From positions 62,001 to 126,000 of the forward strand of contig NZ_FNAJ01000013.1 of assembly GCF_900101905.1 (NCBI RefSeq): DNA of 64,000 bases, read 5' to 3'. Of the stretch, positions 53,338-63,393 are shown piece by piece; position 1 is the first letter of the stretch, and the number at the start of each line of letters is the position of its first letter. Below the pieces are notes generated by a model, which was not told the origin of the DNA, did not search any database, and saw only the letters and a list, made by a program, of their open reading frames with translations. This stretch comes from Myxococcus virescens. Its GTDB lineage: Bacteria > Myxococcota > Myxococcia > Myxococcales > Myxococcaceae. A program made the position numbers and the translations under genes.

Positions 53338-54975
53338 ATGGCACACCCGCTCGCTGGCAAGCCCCCACCGGAAGACTTCCTCATCGACCCCGAGAAGCTG
53401 CGCGCCGCCTACTTCTCCGGCCGGCCCGACGTGGGCGTGGCCGAGCAGCGCGTCGCCTTCGGCACCTCCGGGCACCGCGGCTCCTCCGCGCGCAACAGCT
53501 TCAACGAAGGCCACATCCTCGCGGTGACGCAGGCCATCTGCGAGTACCGCCAGCAGCAGGGCATCGACGGGCCGCTCTTCCTGGGAATGGACACCCACGC
53601 CCTCTCCTCCCCCGCGCAGCAGACGGCGCTGGAGGTGCTGGCGGCGAACGGCGTCCAGGTGCGCTTCACCGACGGCGCCACGCCCACGCCCGTCATCTCC
53701 CACGCCATCCTCACGTACAACCGCGGCCGCACGGCGGGGCTCGCGGACGGCATCGTCATCACCCCGTCCCACAACCCGCCGGAAGACGGTGGCATCAAGT
53801 ACAACCCGCCCAACGGCGGCCCCGCGGACACGAACGTCACCTCCGTCATCGAGAAGCGCGCCAACGCGCTGCTCGGCGCGGGCAACGTGGGCGTGCAGCG
53901 CATCCCCCACGAGCGCGCGCGCACCGCGGCCACGGTGAAGCCGTACGACTTCATCACCCCGTACGTGGAGGACCTGGGCACCGTCATCGACATGGAGGCC
54001 CTGCGCGGCGCGAAGCTGCGCATCGGCGCGGACCCGCTCGGCGGCTCCAACGTCGCGTACTGGGAGCCCATCGCCACGCGCTACGGGCTGAACCTGCACG
54101 TGGTGAACCCCACGGTGGACCCGACGTTCCGGTTCATGCCGCTGGACCACGACGGGAAGATTCGCATGGACTGCTCGTCCCCCCATGCCATGGCGAATCT
54201 GGTGCGCCTGAAGGATGCGTATGACATCGCGTTCGGCAACGACGCGGACTCGGACCGGCACGGCATCGTCACCCGCAGCCTGGGGCTGATGAACCCGAAC
54301 CACTATCTGGCGGTCGCCATCGACTACCTCTATCGCAATCGGCCCGGCTGGAAGCCCGGCACCGCGGTGGGCAAGACCCTGGTGAGCAGCAGCCTCATCG
54401 ACCGCGTTGCGAAGGACCTGGGCCGCCGCGTCGTCGAGGTGCCGGTGGGCTTCAAGTGGTTCGTGGACGGGCTGCTGGACGGCTCGCTCGGCTTCGGCGG
54501 CGAGGAGAGCGCTGGCGCGTCGTTCCTCCGCCGGGACGGCACGGTGTGGACCACGGACAAGGACGGCATCATCCTGGACCTGCTGTCGGTGGAAATCCTC
54601 GCGCGCACCGGGAAGGACCCCGGTGAGCACTACCAGTCCCTGGCGGCGAAGTTCGGTGCGCCGCACTACACGCGCATCGACCAGCCGGCCACCGCCGCGC
54701 AGAAGGCCGCGCTGAAGAAGCTGTCCCCGGAGGCGGTGAAGGCCACCACGCTGGCCGGTGAGCCCATCCTCCAGCGCCTCACCCGCGCGCCCGGCAACGA
54801 CGCGGACATCGGCGGGCTCAAGGTGGTGGCGGAGAACGGCTGGTTCGCCGCGCGTCCCTCCGGCACCGAGGACGTCTACAAAATCTACGCGGAGAGCTTC
54901 CGCGACGAAGCCCACCTCCAAGACATCCTCCAGGAGGCGCGCGCCATCGTCGGCGAGGCGTTCGCGTCGACTTGA
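53338..54975 (+). CDS. pgm: Phosphoglucomutase (alpha-D-glucose phosphate-specific)
   Basis: 545 residues, the length of the bacterial Pgm type (about 546). It interconverts glucose 1-phosphate and glucose 6-phosphate. Diagnostic blocks: FGTSGHRGSSARNSFNEGHI near residue 40, the phosphoserine loop IVITPSHNPPEDGGIKYNPP, the metal loop FGNDADSDRHGIV, the sugar-binding GGEESAGASFLRRDG, and the phosphate-binding RPSGTEDVYKIYAESF at the C-terminus. Domain order is that of the alpha-D-phosphohexomutases. The enzyme links glycolysis with glycogen, trehalose and surface polysaccharide synthesis. The end overlaps the next start by a few bases. Confidence 0.95.
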   Translation: MAHPLAGKPPPEDFLIDPEKLRAAYFSGRPDVGVAEQRVAFGTSGHRGSSARNSFNEGHILAVTQAICEYRQQQGIDGPLFLGMDTHALSSPAQQTALEVLAANGVQVRFTDGATPTPVISHAILTYNRGRTAGLADGIVITPSHNPPEDGGIKYNPPNGGPADTNVTSVIEKRANALLGAGNVGVQRIPHERARTAATVKPYDFITPYVEDLGTVIDMEALRGAKLRIGADPLGGSNVAYWEPIATRYGLNLHVVNPTVDPTFRFMPLDHDGKIRMDCSSPHAMANLVRLKDAYDIAFGNDADSDRHGIVTRSLGLMNPNHYLAVAIDYLYRNRPGWKPGTAVGKTLVSSSLIDRVAKDLGRRVVEVPVGFKWFVDGLLDGSLGFGGEESAGASFLRRDGTVWTTDKDGIILDLLSVEILARTGKDPGEHYQSLAAKFGAPHYTRIDQPATAAQKAALKKLSPEAVKATTLAGEPILQRLTRAPGNDADIGGLKVVAENGWFAARPSGTEDVYKIYAESFRDEAHLQDILQEARAIVGEAFAST

Positions 54976-55331
54976 GCGGCGTGAAGCTCGTCCTTCTGTA
55001 CGTGCTCGCCCTGCTGATGGTGGGCGCGGGGCTGAACCACTTCCGCGCCCCGCGCATGTACGAGCGCATCATGCCCCCGTACCTGCCCTTCCACGGACCG
55101 TTGGTGTTCTGGAGCGGCGTGGCGGAGGTGCTGCTGGGCGTGGGCCTGGTCATCCCCCAGACGAGCCCCCTGGCCGCCAGGGGCCTCATCGCCCTGTTCA
55201 TCGCCGTCCTTCCGGCCAACCTCTACATGGCGCAGCACCCGGAGCGGTTCCGGAAAATCCCCCCGGCCCTGCTCTGGCTGCGGCTGCCCCTGCAGGCGGT
55301 CCTGATCCTCTGGGCCTGGTGGTACACCTGA
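54972..55331 (+). CDS. DoxX-like small membrane protein
   Basis: 119 residues if translated from the TTG at 54972 (which overlaps the pgm stop); a GTG at 54981 would give 116 residues and cannot be excluded, since neither has a clear ribosome site. Four transmembrane helices are seen: VKLVLLYVLALLMVGAGL, LVFWSGVAEVLLGVGLVIP, ARGLIALFIAVLPANLYMA and LPLQAVLILWAWWYT. The pattern NHFRAPRMYERIMPPYLPFH and the EVLLGVGL helix are typical of the DoxX/DoxD-like membrane family. Function is unknown. It is coupled to pgm. Confidence 0.82.
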   Translation: MSGVKLVLLYVLALLMVGAGLNHFRAPRMYERIMPPYLPFHGPLVFWSGVAEVLLGVGLVIPQTSPLAARGLIALFIAVLPANLYMAQHPERFRKIPPALLWLRLPLQAVLILWAWWYT

Positions 55332-55371
55332 GCCGGGCCGCCCGCCCGGCTGCCCTCCGGTGCGTCCTTCC

Positions 55372-55400
55372 TTGACTCGCAGGGGGGTGCTCTTTAATTT
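55372..55400 (+). promoter_or_regulatory. Predicted sigma-70-type promoter of rpoZ
   Basis: TTGACT (55372-55377), a 17-base spacer, and TAATTT (55395-55400) lie 42 bases before the rpoZ start codon. This is a good match to housekeeping promoters in a very GC-rich region. Confidence 0.6.
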
Positions 55401-55442
55401 CAGAGGCTTCCAGTAGCCCCACCGAAATCCGAAGGACGTTCC

Positions 55443-55679
55443 ATGGCTCGCGTTACCGTCGAAGACTGCCTCCCCCTCGTCGACAACCGGTTCGCGCTGG
55501 TGCTGCTCGGCGCCAAGCGCGCGCGGCAGCTGATGGCGGGTGCCCGCCCCATCCTCGAGCAGTCCAAGAACAAGCCCCCCGTGCTGTCCCTGCGCGAGGT
55601 GGCCACCGGCCGCGTGAAGTTCGACCGCGACGTGCGCGAGGCGCTGTCCGGCAAGTACACGGGCGACGAGCCCAAGTAG
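55443..55679 (+). CDS. rpoZ: RNA polymerase omega subunit
   Basis: 78 residues, with AAGGA about eight bases before the ATG. It begins [20 protein letters not shown], the classical omega N-terminus (MARVTVEDC), followed by [12 protein letters not shown] and [15 protein letters not shown]. Omega binds the beta-prime subunit and helps RNA polymerase assembly; in many proteobacteria it also contributes a ppGpp site. In contrast to enterobacteria, no spoT or gmk gene is adjacent. It ends 15 bases from the convergent Nudix gene. Confidence 0.95.
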
Positions 55680-55694
55680 TCCCCGCCGTTCCCT

Positions 55695-56174
55695 TCAGCC
55701 CCCTTCCTTCCCGGCAATGCTCGCCGGGGAGGGGGCCTCGGGGAGCAGGCCCTGGGAGCGCAACCAGCGCACCGCCCTCGAGGCAACGGCCTTCTCTCCT
55801 TTGTAGCCCAGCAGTGGCACCAGTTGGACCACCGGCACCCAGCGCACCTCGTCCACCTCGATGCGCGGTCCCGGCAGCGGCCCCAGCTCTCCCTCCTGAT
55901 AGCGGAACAGGAAGAAGTGGACGCGCTTGAAGATGCGCTGTCCGCGGAACTGGTACACGTAGCGAATCTCGCCCAGCGGGGCCATGAGCGACACGGACAG
56001 CCCCGTCTCCTCACGCACCTCACGGCTCGCCGTCTGCTCCGGCGACTCACCTGGGTCCACGTGCCCCTTGGGGAGCGCCCACAAGGTGCGGCCATGGGGA
56101 CGGATGACGGCCACCTCCCAGTGGCCGGCGCTCTCCCGGATGACGACACCTCCTGCGGACGCCTCGCGTGGCAT
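55695..56174 (-). CDS. Nudix hydrolase
   Basis: 159 residues. The Nudix box is complete: GHVDPGESPEQTASREVREETG (positions about 37-58), preceded by WALPKG. Residues 1-30 (MPREASAGGVVIRESAGHWE) resemble Ap4A/RppH-like and MutT-related hydrolases that cleave nucleoside diphosphates linked to another group. The C-terminus (VRWVPVVQLVPLLGYKGEKA) is family-typical. The exact substrate is not predictable. It is convergent with rpoZ; a possible hairpin (55710-55728) within its last codons could serve as a shared terminator. The gene lies 36 bases downstream of the unknown operon at 56211-57464. Confidence 0.92.
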   Translation of the reverse strand: MPREASAGGVVIRESAGHWEVAVIRPHGRTLWALPKGHVDPGESPEQTASREVREETGLSVSLMAPLGEIRYVYQFRGQRIFKRVHFFLFRYQEGELGPLPGPRIEVDEVRWVPVVQLVPLLGYKGEKAVASRAVRWLRSQGLLPEAPSPASIAGKEGG

Positions 56175-56210
56175 ACCCGCCCACCCTACCCGATGCGGAA
56201 GGAAAGGTGC

Positions 56211-56852
56211 TCACCCGCCATGCGCGAAATGGCGAAGCTTGGCCTCCGCCCCCAGCCGGTAGGCGTAACGCAGGTCCCCCAGCAGCCGGTCCAACCGCCG
56301 GGCGGCGACGTGCCCCATCAGCCGCGAGCAGAAGCGGCGTGACAGCCGGTTCGCCTCCTCGTAGCGCCACCGCTCCTGGACGGAGAGCTGCTTGCGGTAG
56401 GACACCCGGTCGAAGAGACGCTGGAGCAGCTCCCGCGCCCAGGCCCCCACGCCTTCGCCCCACCGGTGCAGCAGGCACACCGCGAACTTGTCCACCTCCG
56501 CTTGCGCCTCCAGCTCCAGCAGCGACACCGTCCGGCCGTGGGCCGCCGTATGGGCCACGTAGAGGAAGTGGCTCACGCCTTCGGCCAGCTGGCAGTAACC
56601 GGCTAGGTCGCTGTCCAGCACGTACCCCAGCGGACCGGATTCGTAGGGCTTGAGCCTGTCGAGCAGCGCCGGTGACAGATAGAGGGCCAGCTCCAGCGCG
56701 TCGCCTGCCTCGTGCACCAGCAGCTCCTCGTCGGCGCGGCCGGTGCCTCCCAGTTGGGCGGCGGCCTCCGTGTCCACCACGAAGACCTCCGCCCTTGCCT
56801 CGCACGTGAAGCCGTAGATGGCCTCCAGGTGGTCCTGAACGCGGCCAATCAT
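56211..56852 (-). CDS. Conserved protein of unknown function (second gene of pair)
   Basis: 213 residues from the ATG at 56852, with GGAGG five bases upstream. It is a soluble, mostly helical protein without signal peptide. The N-terminal third is acidic (EARAEVFVVDTEAAAQLGGT; HEAGDALELALYLSPALLDR). A central segment, SHFLYVAHTAAHGRTVSLLE, has two His residues, and the C-terminal half is rich in Arg and aromatic residues (RRFCSRLMGHVAARRLDRLL). No known catalytic motif is recognised. It starts 12 bases after the stop of the gene at 56865 and must be co-expressed with it. Its presence near CIRCE elements suggests a stress or proteostasis link, which is inference. Confidence 0.75.
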   Translation of the reverse strand: MIGRVQDHLEAIYGFTCEARAEVFVVDTEAAAQLGGTGRADEELLVHEAGDALELALYLSPALLDRLKPYESGPLGYVLDSDLAGYCQLAEGVSHFLYVAHTAAHGRTVSLLELEAQAEVDKFAVCLLHRWGEGVGAWARELLQRLFDRVSYRKQLSVQERWRYEEANRLSRRFCSRLMGHVAARRLDRLLGDLRYAYRLGAEAKLRHFAHGG

Positions 56853-56864
56853 CCCCACCTCCGG

Positions 56865-57464
56865 CTAGTTGGCGAGCTGTCCCTTGGGCCGCGGCATCAT
56901 CCCCGCGTCGAGCAGCACGCGCTCCAGCCGGTCACTTCCGGTGCGGACCCACGCCTCATAAACTTTCAGCACGCCGCTGGGGCCGGCCCGCACCATGCCC
57001 CGCGCGGAGATCTCCTCCAGCACCTCCACCACCTTGCGGAACTTCTCGCACAGCTCCCGGTACACCTGCGCGAAGCCCGCCGCCGGTGTCAGCTCCGCCA
57101 CGTGGCCATACGCCGTGCCACCCATCTGGATGTAGTAGTCCGGCCCCACCACGCCGCCCTCCAGCGCGCCGGAGAAGAAGCCCACGGTGTACAGCGACAC
57201 GTCGCCCAGCCGGCGCAGCGTGCGGATGCGCTCGGCGCGCTCCTGCTGCAAGGCCTGGTGGTAGAGGATGGCCAGGGGCTCGTGGTCCTTGCGCCCGTCC
57301 TCCTCGCGGGTGAACAGCTTGTCGGTGACGGCGAACTCGGACAGCAGGTTCACCAGGTAGAACTCCGTCACCTCCGCCAGTTCTACCCGCTGCCGCCCCG
57401 TGACCTCGCCCAGAAGAGACTTGAAGAACTCCTTCAGAGACAGGGACGCCACCAGTCCACTCAT
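56865..57464 (-). CDS. Conserved protein of unknown function (first gene of pair)
   Basis: 199 residues from the ATG at 57464 (GGGAGG five bases upstream). It is soluble and helical: SLKEFFKSLLGEVTGRQRVE and EVTEFYLVNLLSEFAVTDKL at the N-terminus, HEPLAILYHQALQQERAERI in the middle. A central Gly-rich stretch (YTVGFFSGALEGGVVGPDYY; YIQMGGTAYGHVAEL) suggests a beta-turn-rich core, and the C-terminus is helical (YRELCEKFRKVVEVLEEISA). There is no known domain. The arrangement with the next gene (12-base gap) marks a two-gene operon. The upstream CIRCE element lies 112 bases from its start and may control it. Confidence 0.75.
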   Translation of the reverse strand: MSGLVASLSLKEFFKSLLGEVTGRQRVELAEVTEFYLVNLLSEFAVTDKLFTREEDGRKDHEPLAILYHQALQQERAERIRTLRRLGDVSLYTVGFFSGALEGGVVGPDYYIQMGGTAYGHVAELTPAAGFAQVYRELCEKFRKVVEVLEEISARGMVRAGPSGVLKVYEAWVRTGSDRLERVLLDAGMMPRPKGQLAN

Positions 57465-57575
57465 GGACACCTCCCGTCATTCCCCGGGCGGACGTCGCCC
57501 GAAGGAGACCTGGGAAGCGTAGCAATCGGGTGCGGACGCGGCAAAAGCCACTCTCAGTGATTCCAGGCACTTGCG

Positions 57576-57602
57576 TTAGCACTCTCCTATCGAGAGTGCC
57601 AA
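57576..57602. promoter_or_regulatory. Upstream CIRCE element (one mismatch)
   Basis: TTAGCACTC and GAGTGCCAA are separated by nine bases. The consensus right arm is GAGTGCTAA, so there is one mismatch. CIRCE is the operator of the heat-shock repressor HrcA. It lies 302 bases before groES and 112 bases before the divergent unknown operon. On the minus strand the right arm gives TTGGCA, followed 18 bases later by TAACGC, a weak -35/-10 pair toward that operon. Confidence 0.7.
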
Positions 57603-57715
57603 TCCAGCGCCCCACGGCAGCCCGCCGGGCATGAAGCCACGGGTCGAGGACGTCACGGAAAAACCCCAGCAATGCCGCGCAGTTGGCACGTTCGGGAGCG
57701 GTCAGCCAGCGTCGC
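57603..57715. other. No recognised feature between the two CIRCE elements
   Basis: Part of the 413-base gap between the unknown operon and groES (57465-57877). I see no open reading frame with a ribosome site, no strong hairpin and no other operator-like repeat here. Confidence 0.6.
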
Positions 57716-57743
57716 TTGACGGGTCGACTTCGGTGGTTATTAT
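57716..57743 (+). promoter_or_regulatory. Predicted sigma-70-type promoter of groESL
   Basis: TTGACG (57716-57721), a 16-base spacer and TATTAT (57738-57743) form a strong housekeeping promoter. The predicted start near 57750 is just before the perfect CIRCE element, the standard arrangement for HrcA-repressed chaperonin genes. Confidence 0.7.
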
Positions 57744-57759
57744 CCGCCGCGCCTGGGCG

Positions 57760-57786
57760 TTAGCACTCATGAGGTGCGAGTGCTAA
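57760..57786. promoter_or_regulatory. Perfect CIRCE element at groESL
   Basis: TTAGCACTC-N9-GAGTGCTAA, a full match to the CIRCE consensus. It is placed between the predicted transcription start and groES, so it is part of the mRNA leader as well as the HrcA operator. Confidence 0.93.
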
Positions 57787-57877
57787 CCCCATGGGTCGCG
57801 AGGCCCTTTTTCAACCCCCAAGCAGCTTTCGGTTGCCAACGGAAACGGCGCCGGAAGCGACACGTAAGGAGCAGGCC

Positions 57878-58168
57878 ATGAAGATTCGTCCCCTGCAGGA
57901 TCGGCTCATCGTCAAGCGCGTCGCCGAGGAGAACAAGACCAAGGGCGGCCTCTTCATCCCCGACACGGCGAAGGAGAAGCCCCTCGAGGGCAAGGTCATC
58001 GCCGTGGGCAACGGCAAGGTGCAGGAGGACGGCAAGGTCCGTCCGCTGGACATCAAGGCCGGCGACACCATCCTGTTCAGCAAGTACGCGGGCACCGAGA
58101 TCAAGCTCGACGGCGAGGAGCACCTCATCCTCCGTGAAGAGGATGTGCTCGGCGTCATCGAGAAGTAA
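57878..58168 (+). CDS. groES: Co-chaperonin GroES
   Basis: 96 residues from the ATG at 57878, with AAGGAG eight bases upstream. It has the full GroES sequence: MKIRPLQDRLIVKRVAEENK, the mobile loop KTKGGLFIPDTAKEKPLEGK, VIAVGNGKVQEDGK, TILFSKYAGTEIKLDGEEHL and ILREEDVLGVIE. GroES forms the heptameric lid of the GroEL chamber. It is followed by groEL after 38 bases and controlled by the promoter and CIRCE element upstream. Confidence 0.97.
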   Translation: MKIRPLQDRLIVKRVAEENKTKGGLFIPDTAKEKPLEGKVIAVGNGKVQEDGKVRPLDIKAGDTILFSKYAGTEIKLDGEEHLILREEDVLGVIEK

Positions 58169-58206
58169 TCCGGCTTCCCCCACTCTTCCTTCAAGGAACC
58201 ATCCAA

Positions 58207-59856
<1,650 letters not shown>

Positions 59857-59865
59857 TGCGCCCCT

Positions 59866-59888
59866 CACCCCGGCATCCGTCCGGGGTG
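59866..59888 (+). terminator. First hairpin after groEL
   Basis: Perfect 8-base arms (59866-59873 and 59881-59888) with a 7-base loop, nine bases after the groEL stop. No T-run follows; it may protect the transcript 3' end together with the second hairpin. Confidence 0.5.
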
Positions 59889-59900
59889 ACGTCCTGAACG

Positions 59901-59942
59901 CGGCCTCCGGCTCCCTCATGGGGTTCCGGAGGCCGTCGTCTT
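59901..59942 (+). terminator. Rho-independent-like terminator after groEL
   Basis: Perfect 10-base arms (59901-59910 and 59926-59935) around a 15-base loop are followed by TCGTCTTT. This is the likely end of the groES-groEL transcript. Confidence 0.7.
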
Positions 59943-60007
59943 TGCGGGCTGGGTGGCGGCACGCCTTCCTGGCCCTTACTTTGGTGAATACGAGGGAGGA
60001 GACACCC

Positions 60008-60265
60008 GTGAAGCCCGTGAAGATTTTTACGACCACCTACTGTGGCTACTGCGTCCGCGCCAAGGACCTGCTCAAGCGCAAGGGCGTGGATTTCGAAGAG
60101 GTGGATGTCACCGGAGACGACGACCTGCGCGCGAAGCTCGTGGAGATGAGCGGTGGCCAGCGCACCGTGCCGCAAATCTTCATTGGCGACACGCACGTCG
60201 GCGGCTACTCCGACTTGTCCCGCCTGGACACCGAGGGCCGCCTGGAGCCGATGCTCCAGGCCTGA
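60008..60265 (+). CDS. Glutaredoxin (GrxC-type) with CGYC active site
   Basis: 85 residues from a GTG at 60008, preceded by GGAGG about seven bases upstream. The start gives VKPVKIFTTTYCGYCVRAKD, the usual beginning of glutaredoxin 3. The active site is C-G-Y-C in place of the usual C-P-Y-C. The rest is normal: LLKRKGVDFEEVDVTGDDDL, GGQRTVPQIFIGDTHVGGYS (with cis-Pro TVP), and a C-terminal DLSRLDTEGRLEPMLQA. It reduces disulfides with glutathione or a similar thiol. A longer reading that begins inside groEL is not coding. Confidence 0.92.
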   Translation: MKPVKIFTTTYCGYCVRAKDLLKRKGVDFEEVDVTGDDDLRAKLVEMSGGQRTVPQIFIGDTHVGGYSDLSRLDTEGRLEPMLQA

Positions 60266-60362
60266 GCATCCCAGGCAGGCGGGCAGCCGCCCTCGCCAAG
60301 GCTCCCGGCTCGCCGTGCATAGCTTTCTCTCCGTGGCACTTCACTCATCCACGGGAGGCGGC

Positions 60363-60767
60363 ATGTCAGGCGAAGAGCGGCAGACGGGGACCCGGGACGA
60401 GCAGTACAACCTCATCAGCGTCCTGTACCACCTGCTCAAGGGTGCCTCGACCAGTGAGGCGTACATCCGGGATGCCGAGGAAATCGGCGACCCCGAGCTC
60501 GCCCAGTTCTTCCGCGATTGGCAGGAGGAGCAGCGAAACCTCGCCGAGCGGGCCAAGAATCTGCTCGGCGCCCGCATGGCGGGCGTCTCCAGGGCGGGCA
60601 CCGGCCGCAAGCGCTCGGCCCAAGGGGGCAGGCGCGGCGCGGACTCGGTGGAGAAGCAACCCACCAACGCGAGCGTCGCATCGGGCGGCAATGACACGAC
60701 GCGCGACGCCGTGGACGAGGAGCTGCTGGAGAGCTTTCCCGCAAGCGACCCGCCGGCCCGCTACTGA
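60363..60767 (+). CDS. Small hydrophilic protein with C-terminal SFPASDPP motif
   Basis: 134 residues from the ATG at 60363. About 1-75 is helical and charged (YNLISVLYHLLKGASTSEAY, IGDPELAQFFRDWQEEQRNL), like a ferritin-like or four-helix pair. About 75-115 is basic and flexible (GRKRSAQGGRRGADS). It ends in VDEELLESFPASDPPARY, a short C-terminal motif that I have seen in several unrelated small stress-associated proteins. The function is unknown. There is no signal peptide. It stands alone, 97 bases after the glutaredoxin gene. Confidence 0.75.
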   Translation: MSGEERQTGTRDEQYNLISVLYHLLKGASTSEAYIRDAEEIGDPELAQFFRDWQEEQRNLAERAKNLLGARMAGVSRAGTGRKRSAQGGRRGADSVEKQPTNASVASGGNDTTRDAVDEELLESFPASDPPARY

Positions 60768-60854
60768 GTCCCCATCCGGATTCCTGCGCCCTTCCGCGAG
60801 GGAGTGACGCAGGACTCTGGATTCTGGCCGAACGTTCGTCTTGTATGGGGGGTC

Positions 60855-61901
60855 GTGAAACACACCGCTCCCTTCCCTTGCCCGCGCCTGATGCTGCTCA
60901 TGGTGGCCATCCTGGCCGCGGGCTGCCGGAGCACGCCCTTCCAGGTGCGGGGCGCCGTGCCCGAATCGCTGGGCGCGTCGGCGGTGGTCGTCCAGCCCTT
61001 CGGCTTCCAGTGGGTGGAGCCCGACTGGCGCGCCGTGGAGCTGTCTCAGCGGCTGGTGAACGTGGCCCTGGCGCAGACGGGTGACGCGGCCCTCTTCTTC
61101 GGCCCCACCGAGCTGCAGGTGGCGAAACCCGGCGAGGACGGCGGTAAGGGGCTGACGCGCGCCGTGGTGGCGACATTGGCCTCCTACGGCGTCCGGCCTG
61201 ACGGGTTGATGGTCCTCCGCCCCTCGGCGGAGAAACGCATCCAGTCCGGTGAACGTGAACTGATTGACACCGCGGGCTACTCGGTGGGCCAGAGCGCCAC
61301 CGAGGTGGTGATGTACGTGGGCCGTGTCGAGGTCCTCCACCCCGCCACGCACGAGGTGGTGCTGGAGGTCTTCGGGGAGGCCACCGTGAATCCCTACGCA
61401 GACATCCTCGATGAGGGCGCGGACCCGGCTCCGGCGCTGACGAGCCTCATGGAGGAGCTCACGCGCGAAGCACTCCGCGGCCTGTCGAGCCACCTGAAGC
61501 CACCCCGCGCGCCATCCCCCGCGCTGGCGACCTCCCTGGCGTGGGCGCCGTGGGACGTGCTCGACGTGGCCGCGTGGATGCCCAAGGACATGGCCGACCT
61601 GGAATCGCCGCTGCACACAGACGCCGGGCAGGACCCGCGAAGCCTGCGCATGCAGCGCCTGCGCTTCGCCAACCCGGACGTTGACGCCGCGCTGCTGGAA
61701 ACACTGGCGCGGCGCCCCGGCGGCCTCTATGTGCGCGCCGCACCCGAGGGCGCGAAGCTCTCCGCGGGGGACCTGGTGCTCACGCTCGACGGCCGCCCCG
61801 CACTTCCCCAGACACTTGCCCGCGCACGGCTGGCGCTCGTGCCAGTCGAAGCGCGCGTTCAACAACCCTCAGGCAGGATTGTTCCACTCGTACTGCCTTG
61901 A
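60855..61901 (+). CDS. Conserved lipoprotein of unknown function
   Basis: 348 residues if started at the GTG at 60855; an ATG at 60804-like upstream start would give 365 residues but adds an unlikely lead. The N-terminus (PRLMLLMVAILAAGC) is a lipoprotein signal with lipobox AAGC. The mature part shows GASAVVVQPFGFQWVEPDWR near the start, a domain around 60-210 with RPDGLMVLRPSAEKRIQSGE and TEVVMYVGRVEVLHPATHEV, and a C-terminal segment ending in a PDZ-like loop (GGLYVRAAPEGAKLSAGDLV, LTLDGRPALPQTLA). That suggests a periplasmic protein, perhaps with a PDZ-like end, but there is no protease motif. It is 71 bases before the FHA regulator gene. Confidence 0.75.
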   Translation: MKHTAPFPCPRLMLLMVAILAAGCRSTPFQVRGAVPESLGASAVVVQPFGFQWVEPDWRAVELSQRLVNVALAQTGDAALFFGPTELQVAKPGEDGGKGLTRAVVATLASYGVRPDGLMVLRPSAEKRIQSGERELIDTAGYSVGQSATEVVMYVGRVEVLHPATHEVVLEVFGEATVNPYADILDEGADPAPALTSLMEELTREALRGLSSHLKPPRAPSPALATSLAWAPWDVLDVAAWMPKDMADLESPLHTDAGQDPRSLRMQRLRFANPDVDAALLETLARRPGGLYVRAAPEGAKLSAGDLVLTLDGRPALPQTLARARLALVPVEARVQQPSGRIVPLVLP

Positions 61902-61972
61902 GTTTTCCCGATGTGAAGAGGCTCGCGTCGGGCTTGCCCGCCCATGCGACTCGCACCTAAAGAGGACCCGAT

Positions 61973-63352
<1,380 letters not shown>

Positions 63353-63393
63353 AGAAGTCCGCAAGCAGGTCCACCTCTAGGGAGAACAACCGC

